From Peribacillus cavernae (lineage in GTDB: Bacteria > Bacillota > Bacilli > Bacillales > DSM-1321), in contig NZ_RYZZ01000007.1 in assembly GCF_003989135.1 (NCBI RefSeq), positions 248,001 to 312,000 of the forward strand: a stretch of 64,000 bases of DNA. Reading direction: 5' to 3'. Positions within the stretch are counted from its first letter, which is position 1; every line of letters starts with the position of its first letter. Shown piece after piece: positions 1 through 9,595 of this stretch. Below the pieces are notes generated by a model, which saw nothing but the letters and a program-made list of their open reading frames with translations, searched no databases and was not told where the DNA came from. The position numbers were made by a program, and so were the translations under genes.

Positions 1-1496
1 GAGAAATATTAAGTAAAGGACCTGAACTACAGTTAATGACGGGCGAACAATACAAAGAGAGTTTGCGAGACGGAAGACGGGTAATTGACGCTCAAGGCAA
101 CGAAGTTAAAGATGTTGTAACACACCCTTCAACTAAACGTTCTGTTGAAAATTTAGCCAAGGTTTATGATATGCAATTCGATCCGTCCACAAGGGATATT
201 ACAACTTTTGTTAGTTCTCAGGATGGCAAAAGATATAGCACTGGATGGTTGATCCCAAGAACGAAAGAAGATTTAAAACTACGTAGGGAAATGTTGCGTT
301 TAAGTACATTCCATACATTTGGGGTCTTTGGACGTCCCAATGATTACGGTGCCTTGATGTCTATGGGGATGCTTTCCATCATTGATAAAATGGAAGCTGA
401 AAATCCCGAGTATGCGGAAAATGTGCGAAGGTTTGTAGACTTTTGCCAGAAACACAACGTTATGAGCTCTGACTTGGTACCAGATGTCCAAACCGATAAA
501 AATCTACCTCCTGATCAAAAACAAGGTACGTTGAGAATTGTAGAAGAGCGTCCTGATGGTGTGGTATTATGTGGTGCAAAGCCATGCGGGTCTGTTGGCG
601 TTCAAGGACACTTTGCTACAATATCTACTGCTACTTCACCGAACTTAAAGGCAGATGCAGCAATTTGGTGTGCTGTTCCAATAAATTCACCTGGATTGAC
701 ATTGGTTTTAAGGGAGTCTACAATCTCTCCGGACTATGAGTTTGAGGATCATCCTATCGATTCATTTGGTGAAGAATTGGATAATATGATGATTTTTGAT
801 CACGTCTTCGTCCCCCGTGAATATCTCTTTAGCGTAGGGAATTTTAATTTATTGGGATTATATAGGGAGTCTGGTGCTTTAGCTCACTGGCATATATTAT
901 CTCGTCTAATGTACCGTGCAGAAATATTTATGGGTGCTGCGCAAAGCATTGTTGATGTACTCGGTACCTCCTCTTTCCAAGGAGTAAGAGATTCTGTAGC
1001 TGAAGTTATTTCTTATCATGCAGCATTGAAGGCTCATATCTTAGCTTCAGAAGAAGAAGCAGAGAATTGGAATGGATTGTTAGTGCCGTCCACTGATTTT
1101 TTGACTGCTGGAAGATTACATTCAATTGTCCATTATCCACGCGTCATGCATATCCTTAGAGACTTGAGTGGACAGGGATTAATCAGTCGTTTTACAAGTA
1201 AGGCTTGGGATCATCCGGAAATCGGTCCTTTACTGGAATCCTATTTACCTGGAGCCGGTGTAACGGCAAAAGAGAAAAATAGATTCTTTAACTTCATATG
1301 GGATCTTGCATGCAGCAGTCATTCTACTAGAGTAGCGTTATTCGAAAATACGAATTCTACTAATGCCCCTGTCGTTCAGGCAGAACTTTATAGATCTTAT
1401 AAGCGTAAAGAACCGGTTGACCATATCCGAGATTATCTCAATCTACCAAGTACAAATCTCGAAGTTAAAAAACTATATAAGCATGATTTAAAATAA
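1..1496 (+). CDS. HpaB-type FADH2-dependent monooxygenase, copy A (5' partial)
   Basis: 4-hydroxyphenylacetate 3-hydroxylase (HpaB) family oxygenase, which uses FADH2 made by a separate flavin reductase to hydroxylate an aromatic or heteroaromatic ring. It is colinear with the two full copies at 9592 and 15407 (shared blocks SLRDGRRVID, FGVFGRPNDYG, PDVQTDKNLP, FENTNSTNAPV). The reading frame is already open at base 3 and reads EILSKGPELQLMTGEQY, matching residues about 14-30 of copies B and C, so the ATG at 36 is internal and the real start lies left of the window. Unlike B and C it is not followed by a flavin reductase. The natural substrate is unknown; the family call is firm. Confidence 0.9.
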   Translation, partial: EILSKGPELQLMTGEQYKESLRDGRRVIDAQGNEVKDVVTHPSTKRSVENLAKVYDMQFDPSTRDITTFVSSQDGKRYSTGWLIPRTKEDLKLRREMLRLSTFHTFGVFGRPNDYGALMSMGMLSIIDKMEAENPEYAENVRRFVDFCQKHNVMSSDLVPDVQTDKNLPPDQKQGTLRIVEERPDGVVLCGAKPCGSVGVQGHFATISTATSPNLKADAAIWCAVPINSPGLTLVLRESTISPDYEFEDHPIDSFGEELDNMMIFDHVFVPREYLFSVGNFNLLGLYRESGALAHWHILSRLMYRAEIFMGAAQSIVDVLGTSSFQGVRDSVAEVISYHAALKAHILASEEEAENWNGLLVPSTDFLTAGRLHSIVHYPRVMHILRDLSGQGLISRFTSKAWDHPEIGPLLESYLPGAGVTAKEKNRFFNFIWDLACSSHSTRVALFENTNSTNAPVVQAELYRSYKRKEPVDHIRDYLNLPSTNLEVKKLYKHDLK

Positions 1497-1540
1497 ATCA
1501 TTTGCTCATGTTTTAAAAATAGATTCATAAAGAGGGTGAA

Positions 1541-1590
1541 GGAAACAGGCGTATATGGATGGGGAAAGCATAGCCTGTTTCGTTTCCCTT
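1541..1590 (+). terminator. Terminator-like hairpin after HpaB copy A
   Basis: GAAACAGGC at 1542-1550 pairs with GCCTGTTTC at 1573-1581 and is followed by a pyrimidine-rich tract. The loop is long (about 22 nt), so this is a moderate call. It lies just where the flavin reductase gene starts in copies B and C. Confidence 0.45.
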
Positions 1591-1894
1591 TCTAGAAAAT
1601 CAGTTGATAATAAAATACAATTTCATTTATTATATTGCAAGTGAAACGTTCTAATACCATTTTATTGCCATGGGAATTGACAGTAATCAATAATATGGAC
1701 GTCCCATTGCTATTAATTAATTAATTTGCGAGGATAAAAAACAACTATGCTTTTGTATAACCCTCCGAGAAGATCAAAAAGAGATCGTAAAATACTGGTA
1801 TCCAAAAATTTTTGTCAGTAAGTTTGATGAAAAAAACAATAAAATAAAAATGCTTCTTTAATAATAGCAAACTTTATGAGAAGGAAAAATATGC

Positions 1895-3330
1895 AAAAAA
1901 TTACTTCAGTTTAGTTCTGCTCTTTCTAGGTTACAACCACAAGATTTAATAGAATATTTTCTGATTCTATTAAATATTAAACATGTTGTTGTAGGGTTTG
2001 CTTACAAGTTCGGATCAAAAGGAGCTGGTACTCCAGAGCATTTGAAATAAATGAGTGGAGGACGGTATGAATTTCATATCATTGCTCCTCGTATATTAGT
2101 AGTAAGAGCTCTTTCTAGACGAATTTCCAGTTGATCCGGATCCTCTAAATTCGAACATGTTTGGGGCAACCAGTCTAGCTATAATTGAAGAGTTGGAGCC
2201 CGAAGCAATCGTTGAAATGCCTATGGAAGAACTGGTTGATTTTCTTCAGGAAAAAGAAAAAAAACAGTTTGAAAACCCTGAAGAGGTGGCCAAGTATCTT
2301 CAAAAGCTAGCCCGTTCTTCGTATCGGTTGAATAAGACCATGCAGGATCCGGTAAATCTCTCATTGTCCGTGACATTAAGTACGATTCAACATATGGAGT
2401 CTCAAGTGAAACGGTTGGATAAAGAGATTGCCAAACTCATGAAAGGGATCGCTCAAACGTTGACATCCGTCAAAGGAATTGGAGATGTCTTTGCGGCCGG
2501 ATTAATTGCTGAAATAGGTGATAGTAAGCGTTTCAAAGATCATCACGCTTTAGCCAAATATGCCGGCCTAGTTTGGAGTCAGAATCAATCAGGAGAATAT
2601 GAGTCCCAGGAAACGCATCGGATGCGGACAGGGAATAAATATCTGAGATATTATTTAGTCCAAGCAGCTGACTCGATTCGCAAGCATGACTCTGAATATA
2701 AAGCCTTTTATACGAAAAAGTATCAAGAAGTTCATAAGCATCAACACAAACGCTCTCGTCTTAACCGCAAGAAAATTGGTACGATTGGTGTATTCGCTAC
2801 TAAACACCAATCAATTGTACACACCACCCGAGAGGAGGAGTTAGGAGCTATTTTCAACCTCCTTTCCAACCCCCAGCTTCACACTTATTTACGGTAATAA
2901 AAGTAAATTATTGTGAGGTTTGTTGAAACTAATGTGAGAAGTACGCAAATCCGTAATTATGTAGAAAAGGGAAATATCTCTTTTGTAAAAGAGTTGTTAG
3001 GACGCCCATAATATTGCTGCAACAATAATTGGTTTTGAAAATCATAATAAAATAAACAAATCATCTGTTTTAAAAAATTAGTTACAAAAAACCTTATTTA
3101 CTCCCTGACAAAGGGATGTTTCATGTAGAAGTATTTATTGGTGGGAAACTTAATATGGGGTTATTAATTATCAAGGTTATTACTGACAAAGCAGAAAATC
3201 TTCTATTATATATAATTACAAATACTTAGATGTTAAAGATGAAAATATCGGTATTGAAATTCTATTTTCTTTAAAAGAATTCCAAAGTAAAATTTATCCT
3301 TATAAAAGCTTTATAAAGCTCAATTAGCCT
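1895..3330 (+). pseudogene. RibF-like FAD synthetase remnant, copy A, split by an IS fragment
   Basis: Two stretches match the intact RibF-like gene at 17598-18512. The left part (about 1895-2106) reads FSSALSRLQPQDLIEYF and then VVGFAYKFGSKGAGTPE before a stop. The right part (about 2930-3330) reads STQIRNYVEKGNISFVKELL and later a YLLPDKGMFHVEVF-like stretch, with several stops and frameshifts. An IS110-family fragment sits between them, at the point corresponding to residue about 160 of the intact protein. The N-terminal third is not recognisable. The gene is clearly dead; the exact outer limits are approximate. Confidence 0.85.
2106..2925 (+). mobile_element. IS110-family transposase fragment (3' part)
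   Basis: An open frame from 2106 to 2897 gives the C-terminal part of an IS110/IS116/IS902-type transposase. It contains the Transposase_20 (helix-hairpin-helix) region around TSVKGIGDVFAAGLIAEIGD and KYAGLVWSQNQSG, and the conserved RTGNKYLRYYL stretch. The N-terminal DEDD catalytic domain is missing, so the element cannot be active; the first ATG is at 2157 but no ribosome binding site supports it. The fragment interrupts the RibF-like remnant. No target duplication is evident, as is common for IS110 elements. Confidence 0.85.
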
Positions 3331-3570
3331 CTAACAGAGGAATATTAATAATGCAATTTCCTGAAGAAGTGATATAACACAGATCACTATTAGAACTAAT
3401 AACTACTTTGATTTGTCGGTTAAAAGCATGCATGGATAATCCAAAAACTAAAAAATAAATCCTTACATATAGCGGTTGTCTTGTTATACAAGTCTATTTG
3501 TCTATCGTGTCTTCTTCCAAGATATTTGTGAAAATAATTAATGGAGAATACATTATTAAAAAGGAGCATT

Positions 3571-4800
3571 ATGATGAAAATAGAATATTTATTTAAAAGA
3601 TTACACAAGATATATCCAGAATTAGTGCAATTTCGAAGAGATCTTCATATGTATCCTGAACTTTCATTTGAAGAAGTCAATACTCCTCAAAAAATAACCC
3701 ACTATTTAAATGATTTGGGGTTAGAGGTCAAAACAGGAGTCGGAGGCCGAGGTGTTGTTGGTCTTTTAAAAGGAGGCAAACCCGGGAAGACGGTAGCGTT
3801 ACGTGCGGATTTTGATGCATTACCCATTCAGGATGAAAAGGAAGTGGAATACAAGTCCCGGGTTCCCGGAGTTATGCACGCGTGCGGCCATGATATCCAT
3901 ACAGCGGCATTACTAGGAGTAGCGCGGGTACTTAGTGAAGTGAAAGAAGAAATCGAGGGTAATGTGGTCTTCATCCATCAATTTGCGGAAGAAAAGATTC
4001 CTGGTGGCGCTAAATTGATGATTGAAGATGGTTGTTTGGATGGGGTGGACGTCATATATGGTGCACATGTCTGGTCCCCTGAACCCATTGGCACAGTCGG
4101 TATGGGGGAAGGCCCTATGATGGCTTCCATGGATTCCTTTGAAATAGAAATCTACGGGAAAGGAGGGCATGGCGCAACTCCTCATGTAACTGTAGATTCT
4201 GTGGTAGTGGGCAGTCAATTGGTCTTGAACTTGCAGCAAATAGTGAGTCGCCGTATAGACCCACTAAAACCTGCAGTTGTAACAGTAGGTACTTTTAACG
4301 CTGGTCAGGCCTTTAATGTAATTTCCGGCTCAGCAAAAATTATCGGAACCGTTCGAAGCTTTGATGAAAGTGTCCGAGATTTAATTGAAGAGTCAATTGG
4401 GAAAATTACGTTATCAACAAGCAAAGGAGCAGGGGCTAGTGCAAAGTATAATTATACCAGGGGATATCCTGCTGTCTTGAACCATCCAGAGGAAACAAAT
4501 AGGGTGGAAAAACTTGCGAATGTCCTCTTTGAGGGGAATAAAGTGAAACGGATGACACCGATTATGGGTGGTGAGGATTTCTCCTACTATTTGCAAAAAG
4601 TACCTGGAACTTTTTTCTTCATAGGAGGAGGAAATCCAGAAATAGATGCTGTTTATCCACATCATAATTCTAAATTTGATGTAGACGAACGTTCTATGCT
4701 CATCACTGGTCAATTGTTTATTTCTCTCGTTTTGGATTATCTTTCTGAAGGAGCTATAAATCCAGTTCAAATTCAGGAAAGCTTAATCTCGAAAAAATAA
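3571..4800 (+). CDS. M20-family amidohydrolase, copy A
   Basis: Metal-dependent amidohydrolase of the M20D branch (hippurate hydrolase, IAA-amino acid hydrolase, N-acyl amino acid deacylase), expected to split an amide bond of a small cytoplasmic substrate. Visible motifs are LRADFDALPIQDE, MHACGHDIHTA (Cys and His ligands), FAEEKIPGGAK (Glu), GAHVWSP, GGHGATPH in the lid domain, and MGGEDFSYY. It is about 409 residues, as expected. The start was chosen at 3571 because MMKIEYLF aligns with the MLKTEHLF start of copy C and AAGGAG lies at 3561-3566. It is the only intact gene of copy A downstream of the monooxygenase, which suggests it is kept under selection. Confidence 0.9.
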   Translation: MMKIEYLFKRLHKIYPELVQFRRDLHMYPELSFEEVNTPQKITHYLNDLGLEVKTGVGGRGVVGLLKGGKPGKTVALRADFDALPIQDEKEVEYKSRVPGVMHACGHDIHTAALLGVARVLSEVKEEIEGNVVFIHQFAEEKIPGGAKLMIEDGCLDGVDVIYGAHVWSPEPIGTVGMGEGPMMASMDSFEIEIYGKGGHGATPHVTVDSVVVGSQLVLNLQQIVSRRIDPLKPAVVTVGTFNAGQAFNVISGSAKIIGTVRSFDESVRDLIEESIGKITLSTSKGAGASAKYNYTRGYPAVLNHPEETNRVEKLANVLFEGNKVKRMTPIMGGEDFSYYLQKVPGTFFFIGGGNPEIDAVYPHHNSKFDVDERSMLITGQLFISLVLDYLSEGAINPVQIQESLISKK

Positions 4801-5008
4801 ATAACGAATTATATTATACCTATATAGCTAGATTATTCACCAAAATCTATAAAACACTTCTAATCACATATGTACCAAGCATTCTCTCTATCTATTATTA
4901 TCTTTCACCTAAAAAGTGAAAAAAGAGTACAAAAAAGGAAAGCCTCTGTTATGTTTAAAGTGCCTAAACCCAAACAATCGGAGGTTTCCTTATGGTACTT
5001 TAAACGAA

Positions 5009-5347
5009 ATGAAAACGAACTTCAACCCTACTTTGAAAATAGGTCTATCTCATGAAAAAATTCCTTCGGATGGAGGGCTTATTCTCTATAAAGAGGCCGA
5101 ACAAAAGATCGGCTATTTCCAATCTCTTCATAACACCCTGCATATTTAAGGTAACCGGAATTTTCATGAACATTGCTGTCCGTCCATCGTTGAGCAACTT
5201 GTCTTTCAACATCTAGCAGGATATCACCGCGATCACTCTGCGAAACACCTTGTGGATGATCCCGCATTTACTCAGGTTATGGAAAAGGACTACTTGGATA
5301 GTCAACCAACCCTTTACTGGATTTCACTTCAGGAAGCCGGGGAATAA
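5009..5347 (+). mobile_element. IS1380-family transposase remnant
   Basis: Frame one (from 5009) reads LSHEKIPSDGGLILYKEAEQ, like the N-terminus of IS1380-family transposases. After a frameshift near 5150, another frame continues with VEQLVFQHLAGYHRDHSAKH, DDPAFTQVM and DSQPTLYWI, which match the next conserved blocks of the family. The catalytic DDE part is absent. This is a decayed 5' fragment lying between copies A and B of the catabolic cluster. Confidence 0.65.
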
Positions 5348-5394
5348 AATTGAGATACTCTCTTATTTCACGTAAATTATCTGGAGTGCAAGCC

Positions 5395-5892
5395 GGATGG
5401 AATATTCATTATGAATATATCAAACACGAAGTGGATGTCCCTTATATGAAAAAGGCAGAATACGGATGTATTATCAATATTTCCTCTGAATCTGGGGTGC
5501 AGCCGGATGCGTTCATGCCCCATTATGATGCCTCAAAAGCGGCCCTTATCAATTTCACAAAAAGCTTTTCTAAAGCCTATGCAGTGAATAGGATACTAGT
5601 CAATACCGTATCTCCGGCCTTCATCATGACAACTATGCTGGATAATATGTTGAAAACAACCGCTGAAAAACACGGTATTACTTTTGACGAAGCAACACAA
5701 GCATTTCTCAAAGAAAACCGGCCTCACATCGAATTAAAAAGGCCAGGAAAAGTAGAGGAAGTGGCTTCTACTGTTGTCTACCTGGCATCGCCTCCTTCAT
5801 TAACGGGGTCAACCTTCGTGTGGATGGAGTTTCTGTTGCGAGTCAATAACAACCTATATGGACCACTAATCGAAAACATATTTGAAATTTGA
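5395..5892 (+). pseudogene. Short-chain dehydrogenase/reductase remnant
   Basis: The C-terminal two thirds of an SDR-family NAD(P)-dependent oxidoreductase. The catalytic Ser and the YDASK (Tyr-x-x-x-Lys) motif are present in IINISSESG and MPHYDASKAAL, followed by LVNTVSPAFI and the substrate loop. The N-terminal TGxxxGxG cofactor-binding half is missing. Near 5815 the expected GSTFRVDGVSVAS ending is shifted out of frame by one lost base, giving an unrelated tail. Both ends are broken, so the gene is non-functional. It lies between cluster copies A and B. Confidence 0.8.
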
Positions 5893-6235
5893 TAAAACAG
5901 CACCCTCTTTTCTGTAAGGAAGAAAAGGGGGTGTTTGTATTACGATTGCGTAAAAAACTTTATAAATTTATATATACCATATGCTAATACTCCAAAGACA
6001 GTATGAAATTAAAATACCTGAAATGCTGTAATTAACCAACATTTTCTACACTCCTCTTTCTCATTTTATAATATTTCTGTAATTTCGAATACGATTTTTT
6101 AGCTAAAATAAAATGATATTCTACAAAAATAATAGAATGACTGTGTTAACTCTCGGGTTTAACTCACAAAAAAGTATGTGAGAAAATGTGACATACATGT
6201 CAACAACTAGACAGAAATAATTTATATTATTTATA

Positions 6236-6251
6236 TACAGTCCAGACGGTA
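6236..6251. promoter_or_regulatory. Putative TetR operator O1 (copy B)
   Basis: TACAGTCCAGACGGTA, a near-palindrome of the form TACnGTC-CN-GACnGTA. The right half GACGGTA is shared by all four sites in the window. It lies about 400 bases upstream of the permease start. Confidence 0.7.
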
Positions 6252-6481
6252 ATGATAAGTGATGGTTGGCATTATTAGAAAGTTGATTAGTTAATTTTAT
6301 GAAAAACTTTTAAAGGAGGGACATAAAAAAATTCTATTTGGGTTAGACTTGTTGCTTGTTAGCGTAATAAAACGGATGTTGAACCGAATTTGTGAGAAAG
6401 AAGAAAAAACAGATGCTACAAAAAGGTTGTAACACTTTGCATAGTATTGTTGGAAAGTGTCAAATAATAAAAAAATTTTTG

Positions 6482-6511
6482 TTGACAACTGTACTGTCCG
6501 GACGGTAAACT
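6482..6511 (+). promoter_or_regulatory. Promoter with embedded TetR operator O2 (copy B)
   Basis: TTGACA (6482-6487) and TAAACT (6506-6511) are separated by 18 bases, and the best palindrome TACTGTCCGGACGGTA (6492-6507) fills the spacer and touches the -10. A bound TetR dimer here would block RNA polymerase. The transcript would start about 115 bases upstream of the permease. Confidence 0.65.
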
Positions 6512-6632
6512 AAATTTGAAAATAGTTAATTTTCAGATAACAACTTAGATCTACATTTATAGATAGATAAAATTAATAGAGAACTTTATGTATTTTCTTG
6601 TCAATCATTTATGAAAAGGATGGTGAAGCAGT

Positions 6633-8069
6633 TTGGAAATGGGTGAAAAGGTAGAAAGCAAAGTGGAGGTTAGGGGAATTGACTATATTCCTGAGTCGGA
6701 AAGAAACTCGAAGCCTTCGAATGCGTTCTTTGTTCTTGGCGGTGCTCAGCTTTGTTTTTCCGTCATGATCATTGGTGCTCTTCCAATTCTGTTTGGGTTA
6801 GGTTGGTGGGATTCATTTTCTGCCCTTACAATCGGGCTCTTGATCGGCTCTTTCTTAATCGCCCCGCTTGGTTTGCTAGGGCAGAAAACGGGGACGAACG
6901 GACCGGTAAGCAGTGGTGCACACTTTGGTACGAAAGGAAGGGTAATAGGTGCTTTATTAACCATTTTTGCCTCGTTTGGATTTTATACACTGACCGTGTT
7001 AACTGGGGCTCAATCGCTTGTATACAGCGGCCATCGATTGTTTGGCTGGCCTGAAGGTAATGGGATTCTAGTGATTGGGGCACTAATTATAAGTCTAATT
7101 ACAAGTGTTGTAGCCGTTTACGGGCATTCATTAGTTATCGCTATTGAAAAAGTTGGTTCATGGATCATCGGCACTGTCCTTATTCTATCAATCATTGTAT
7201 TTTTGCCTCAGTTTGATGCATCTTATCAGGGAGGCGATTATCTGTTGGGCGGGTATTGGCCAACATGGCTCCTGGCAGTTAGTACGGCCATATCAATCCC
7301 AGTTTCCTGCTCGCCATTCATCAATGACTATACAAGATATATTCCGGGTAAGACCCGTGCCCGTTCGATTATGTGGGGATGCGGAGGAGGGATGCTGCTT
7401 GGCTGTTGGATCTCTATGAATACCGCGGCTTATCTAACGTCGACGTTTACTAATCTTGAAACGCCATTTGTTCAGGGGATTATCGAACAGTCACCTGCAT
7501 GGTTTGTCCCCGGGTTTATCTTAGTCGGATTAATTGGAAGTTTACTTCAAGGGAGCTTTGCTTTATATGGTGCAGGTCTGGGACTAGAGACGCTTGGCTT
7601 GGGGCTAAACCGTATCATCACAACCGTAATCATCAGCGTTACCGGAACTCTCTTAGTTTGTCTGATTATCTTTGTCTATGACCTAACAGACATTATCAAC
7701 GCATTCGTTACAATTATCATAGCTGCGATTTCTCCATGGCTGACGATCAATTTAGTGGGCTATTATCTGTTGGGAGGGCACTATTCACCGCTGCAATTAC
7801 ATGAATCAAAAGGTGGGTTGTATTGGTATTCTAACGGCTTCAATCTACCCGCCGTAGCCTCATGGGTCGTTGCGGTCGTAACAGGTTTATTATTTACAAA
7901 CACCAGTGTTTTCGTTGGGCCTCTGGTCAACCTCGTTGGAGGCGTTGATATTAGTTTTGTTTCGTCAGCGATTGTCGGTGCCGCACTCTTCTTTCTGCTT
8001 GTTAAAAAATCTACCTCAAAAGGGAACGAAATGAATAGAACGGAACAAAGTATCGAAGAAACCATTTAA
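6633..8069 (+). CDS. NCS1-family nucleobase:cation symporter, copy B
   Basis: Cytosine/purine/uracil/thiamine/allantoin permease family (NCS1). It is a 478-residue integral membrane protein with about 12 hydrophobic segments that imports a nucleobase-like or other small nitrogen heterocycle with H+ or Na+. The conserved start GIDYIPESERNSKPSNAFFV precedes TM1; GTNGPVSSGAHFGTKGR, PFINDYTRYIP and PWLTINLVGYYL are family-type loops. The TTG start is shared with copy C, where the same TTG GAA ATG follows a strong ribosome binding site. It is the first gene of copy B, behind two TetR-type operators, and so probably defines which compound enters the pathway. Confidence 0.9.
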   Translation: MEMGEKVESKVEVRGIDYIPESERNSKPSNAFFVLGGAQLCFSVMIIGALPILFGLGWWDSFSALTIGLLIGSFLIAPLGLLGQKTGTNGPVSSGAHFGTKGRVIGALLTIFASFGFYTLTVLTGAQSLVYSGHRLFGWPEGNGILVIGALIISLITSVVAVYGHSLVIAIEKVGSWIIGTVLILSIIVFLPQFDASYQGGDYLLGGYWPTWLLAVSTAISIPVSCSPFINDYTRYIPGKTRARSIMWGCGGGMLLGCWISMNTAAYLTSTFTNLETPFVQGIIEQSPAWFVPGFILVGLIGSLLQGSFALYGAGLGLETLGLGLNRIITTVIISVTGTLLVCLIIFVYDLTDIINAFVTIIIAAISPWLTINLVGYYLLGGHYSPLQLHESKGGLYWYSNGFNLPAVASWVVAVVTGLLFTNTSVFVGPLVNLVGGVDISFVSSAIVGAALFFLLVKKSTSKGNEMNRTEQSIEETI

Positions 8070-8125
8070 TCGAAAAACGATAGATTAATTGTTTAGCTGC
8101 TTTTGTATACATCCATTGTAGAGGA

Positions 8126-8139
8126 TGTAAGCGCTTAAA
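8126..8139 (+). promoter_or_regulatory. cre-like site (CcpA) between permease and RidA, copy B
   Basis: TGTAAGCGCTTAAA matches the catabolite-responsive element TGWAANCGNTNWCA at all but one position. A near-identical site holds the same relative place in copy C (13930-13943). Confidence 0.55.
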
Positions 8140-8235
8140 CTTGAAAGGAGTGATGCAGGACAGAAAATAAGGCTTCGGAATCGGAAATTTTGTGCAAAAT
8201 CATAACTAAATCAAAATAATCTATGAGGTGAAAAT

Positions 8236-8658
8236 ATGGAAAAGACAAGAATTATGCCAAAGAATCATTGGAACTGGAGTATGCCGGTACCTTTCTCACA
8301 AGGATGGAAGGTTGGGAATCTGATTTTCACGGGCGGACAAATCTCCACTGATGAAAACGGAAAGACAATTGGTGTTGGTGATATTGAAACGCAAACACGA
8401 AATTGTTTTGAAAATATACGTACCGTACTAAATGAAGCAGGCGCCGATTTGAAAGATATTGTGAAATTGAACACCTACTATGTCTTCAATGGAGATGAAA
8501 AGGAAGCTACTGAGTTTTGGGAGAAAATGACTAAAGTCCGGATGGAGTACCTGGCTGATCCGGGTCCCGCCGGAACAGGCATCAGGATTTCAGGTTTTGC
8601 CTTTGAAGATCTACTAATAGAAATTGAAGCGATTGCAGTTGTACCAGATGAAAAATAA
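8236..8658 (+). CDS. RidA/YjgF/UK114-family protein, copy B
   Basis: A 140-residue member of the RidA (Rid) superfamily, typically trimeric enamine/imine deaminases. The GGQIS, TQTRNCFENIRTVL and DLLIEIEAIAV blocks are typical. At the place where deaminating RidA proteins have PAR(S) with the catalytic arginine, this protein has PAGT, so classical imine deaminase activity is doubtful and it belongs with the non-RidA subgroups. Start ATG with GAGGTG 8 bases upstream. It sits between permease and deacetylase genes, as in copy C, and may process or chaperone an unstable ring-opening product, as RutC does in uracil degradation. That role is inference. Confidence 0.88.
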   Translation: MEKTRIMPKNHWNWSMPVPFSQGWKVGNLIFTGGQISTDENGKTIGVGDIETQTRNCFENIRTVLNEAGADLKDIVKLNTYYVFNGDEKEATEFWEKMTKVRMEYLADPGPAGTGIRISGFAFEDLLIEIEAIAVVPDEK

Positions 8659-8674
8659 GTGAGGAGGAGAATCA

Positions 8675-9595
8675 ATGATTGATAACCCTATTACATGGCC
8701 AAACGGTGCCAAATGCGCAGTTGCAATCACCTTTGATATGGATACAGACAGTATCCTTCATTTAGCCCATCCTGATACTGCAGACACAAGAGTTTCCACA
8801 ACATCCTGGTTAAAGTACGACGAGGTTGCCATCCCTCGAATCCTTAAAATGTATAAGAAATATGATATTAAACAAACTTTTTTCGTACCAGCGTGGTGTA
8901 TTGAAAGGTATCCAAAAACAGTCGAATTAATCCTTAAAGATGGACATGAATTGGCTCATCACGGTTATTTACACGAACATCCGAACGAAATATCCGCTGA
9001 AGAGGAGTTATATTGGCTTCAACGCGGGATAGAAGTGATTGAAAACTTTTCCGGAAAACGACCAAGAGGTTGGAGAGCGCCTATGTACAATTTCTCCAAA
9101 CATTCGCTTGAGTTTTTAGCAAAAGAAGGGTTTTTATACGATTCGTCGTTGATGGGCGACGATATTCCTTATATTTTAAAAGATAAAACCTCGAAGGAAG
9201 TTATTGAATTGCCAACTCATTGGGCTATGGATGACTGGCCTCAATATACTCATAATGGTGATTTAGATTATAAGATGCCGATCAATTCACCGGAGCGCGC
9301 CATGGAAGTGTTCATGTCGGAATTTGAGGCTGCTTGGAAATATGGAGGAATGTGGGTATCTGTGTGGCATCCTTTTGTATCGGGGCGGCTGGCAAGATGT
9401 GACAGCATTGACCAAATGATCGGAAAGATGCAAGAAAAAGGGGATGTATGGTTTGCGACATTAGAGGAGATCGCGCTCCATGTCAGAACGTGCGTCGATA
9501 ATGGGACATATAAACCACGTACCGTTCACCTTCCATATTATGACGGACGAATTCCTGAGCTACAATCAAACTTAGCGGGAGGGGTAAAAAAATGA
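8675..9595 (+). CDS. NodB-domain deacetylase of the PuuE/HpPgdA type, copy B
   Basis: Carbohydrate esterase 4 (polysaccharide deacetylase) fold, 306 residues, with no signal peptide and therefore cytoplasmic. Metal-binding positions are the Asp residues in ITFDMDTDS (about residue 21) and the H-x3-H in HHGYLHEHP (about residue 95). SVWHPFVSGR near the C-terminus matches the PuuE-like branch, which includes allantoinase-type and cyclic imide hydrolases. Context (permease, monooxygenase, RidA) argues for a cyclic amide, imide or N-acyl substrate rather than a polysaccharide. The stop overlaps the next start by four bases (ATGA), implying translational coupling. Confidence 0.87.
   Translation: MIDNPITWPNGAKCAVAITFDMDTDSILHLAHPDTADTRVSTTSWLKYDEVAIPRILKMYKKYDIKQTFFVPAWCIERYPKTVELILKDGHELAHHGYLHEHPNEISAEEELYWLQRGIEVIENFSGKRPRGWRAPMYNFSKHSLEFLAKEGFLYDSSLMGDDIPYILKDKTSKEVIELPTHWAMDDWPQYTHNGDLDYKMPINSPERAMEVFMSEFEAAWKYGGMWVSVWHPFVSGRLARCDSIDQMIGKMQEKGDVWFATLEEIALHVRTCVDNGTYKPRTVHLPYYDGRIPELQSNLAGGVKK

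Larger units (their letters stand above)
5893..6632. other. Long intergenic control region upstream of cluster copy B
   Basis: About 740 bases without a credible gene. It is AT-rich and carries two 16-bp operator-like palindromes (6236-6251 and 6492-6507) and a promoter-like pair overlapping the second. A hairpin just after 5900 (ACCCTC/GGGGGT arms) may be left from the SDR gene terminator. Confidence 0.6.

Noticed and set aside
3420-3608. Minus-strand open frame before the copy A amidohydrolase
   Set aside because: AT-rich chance frame overlapping the RibF remnant tail and the amidohydrolase ribosome binding site.
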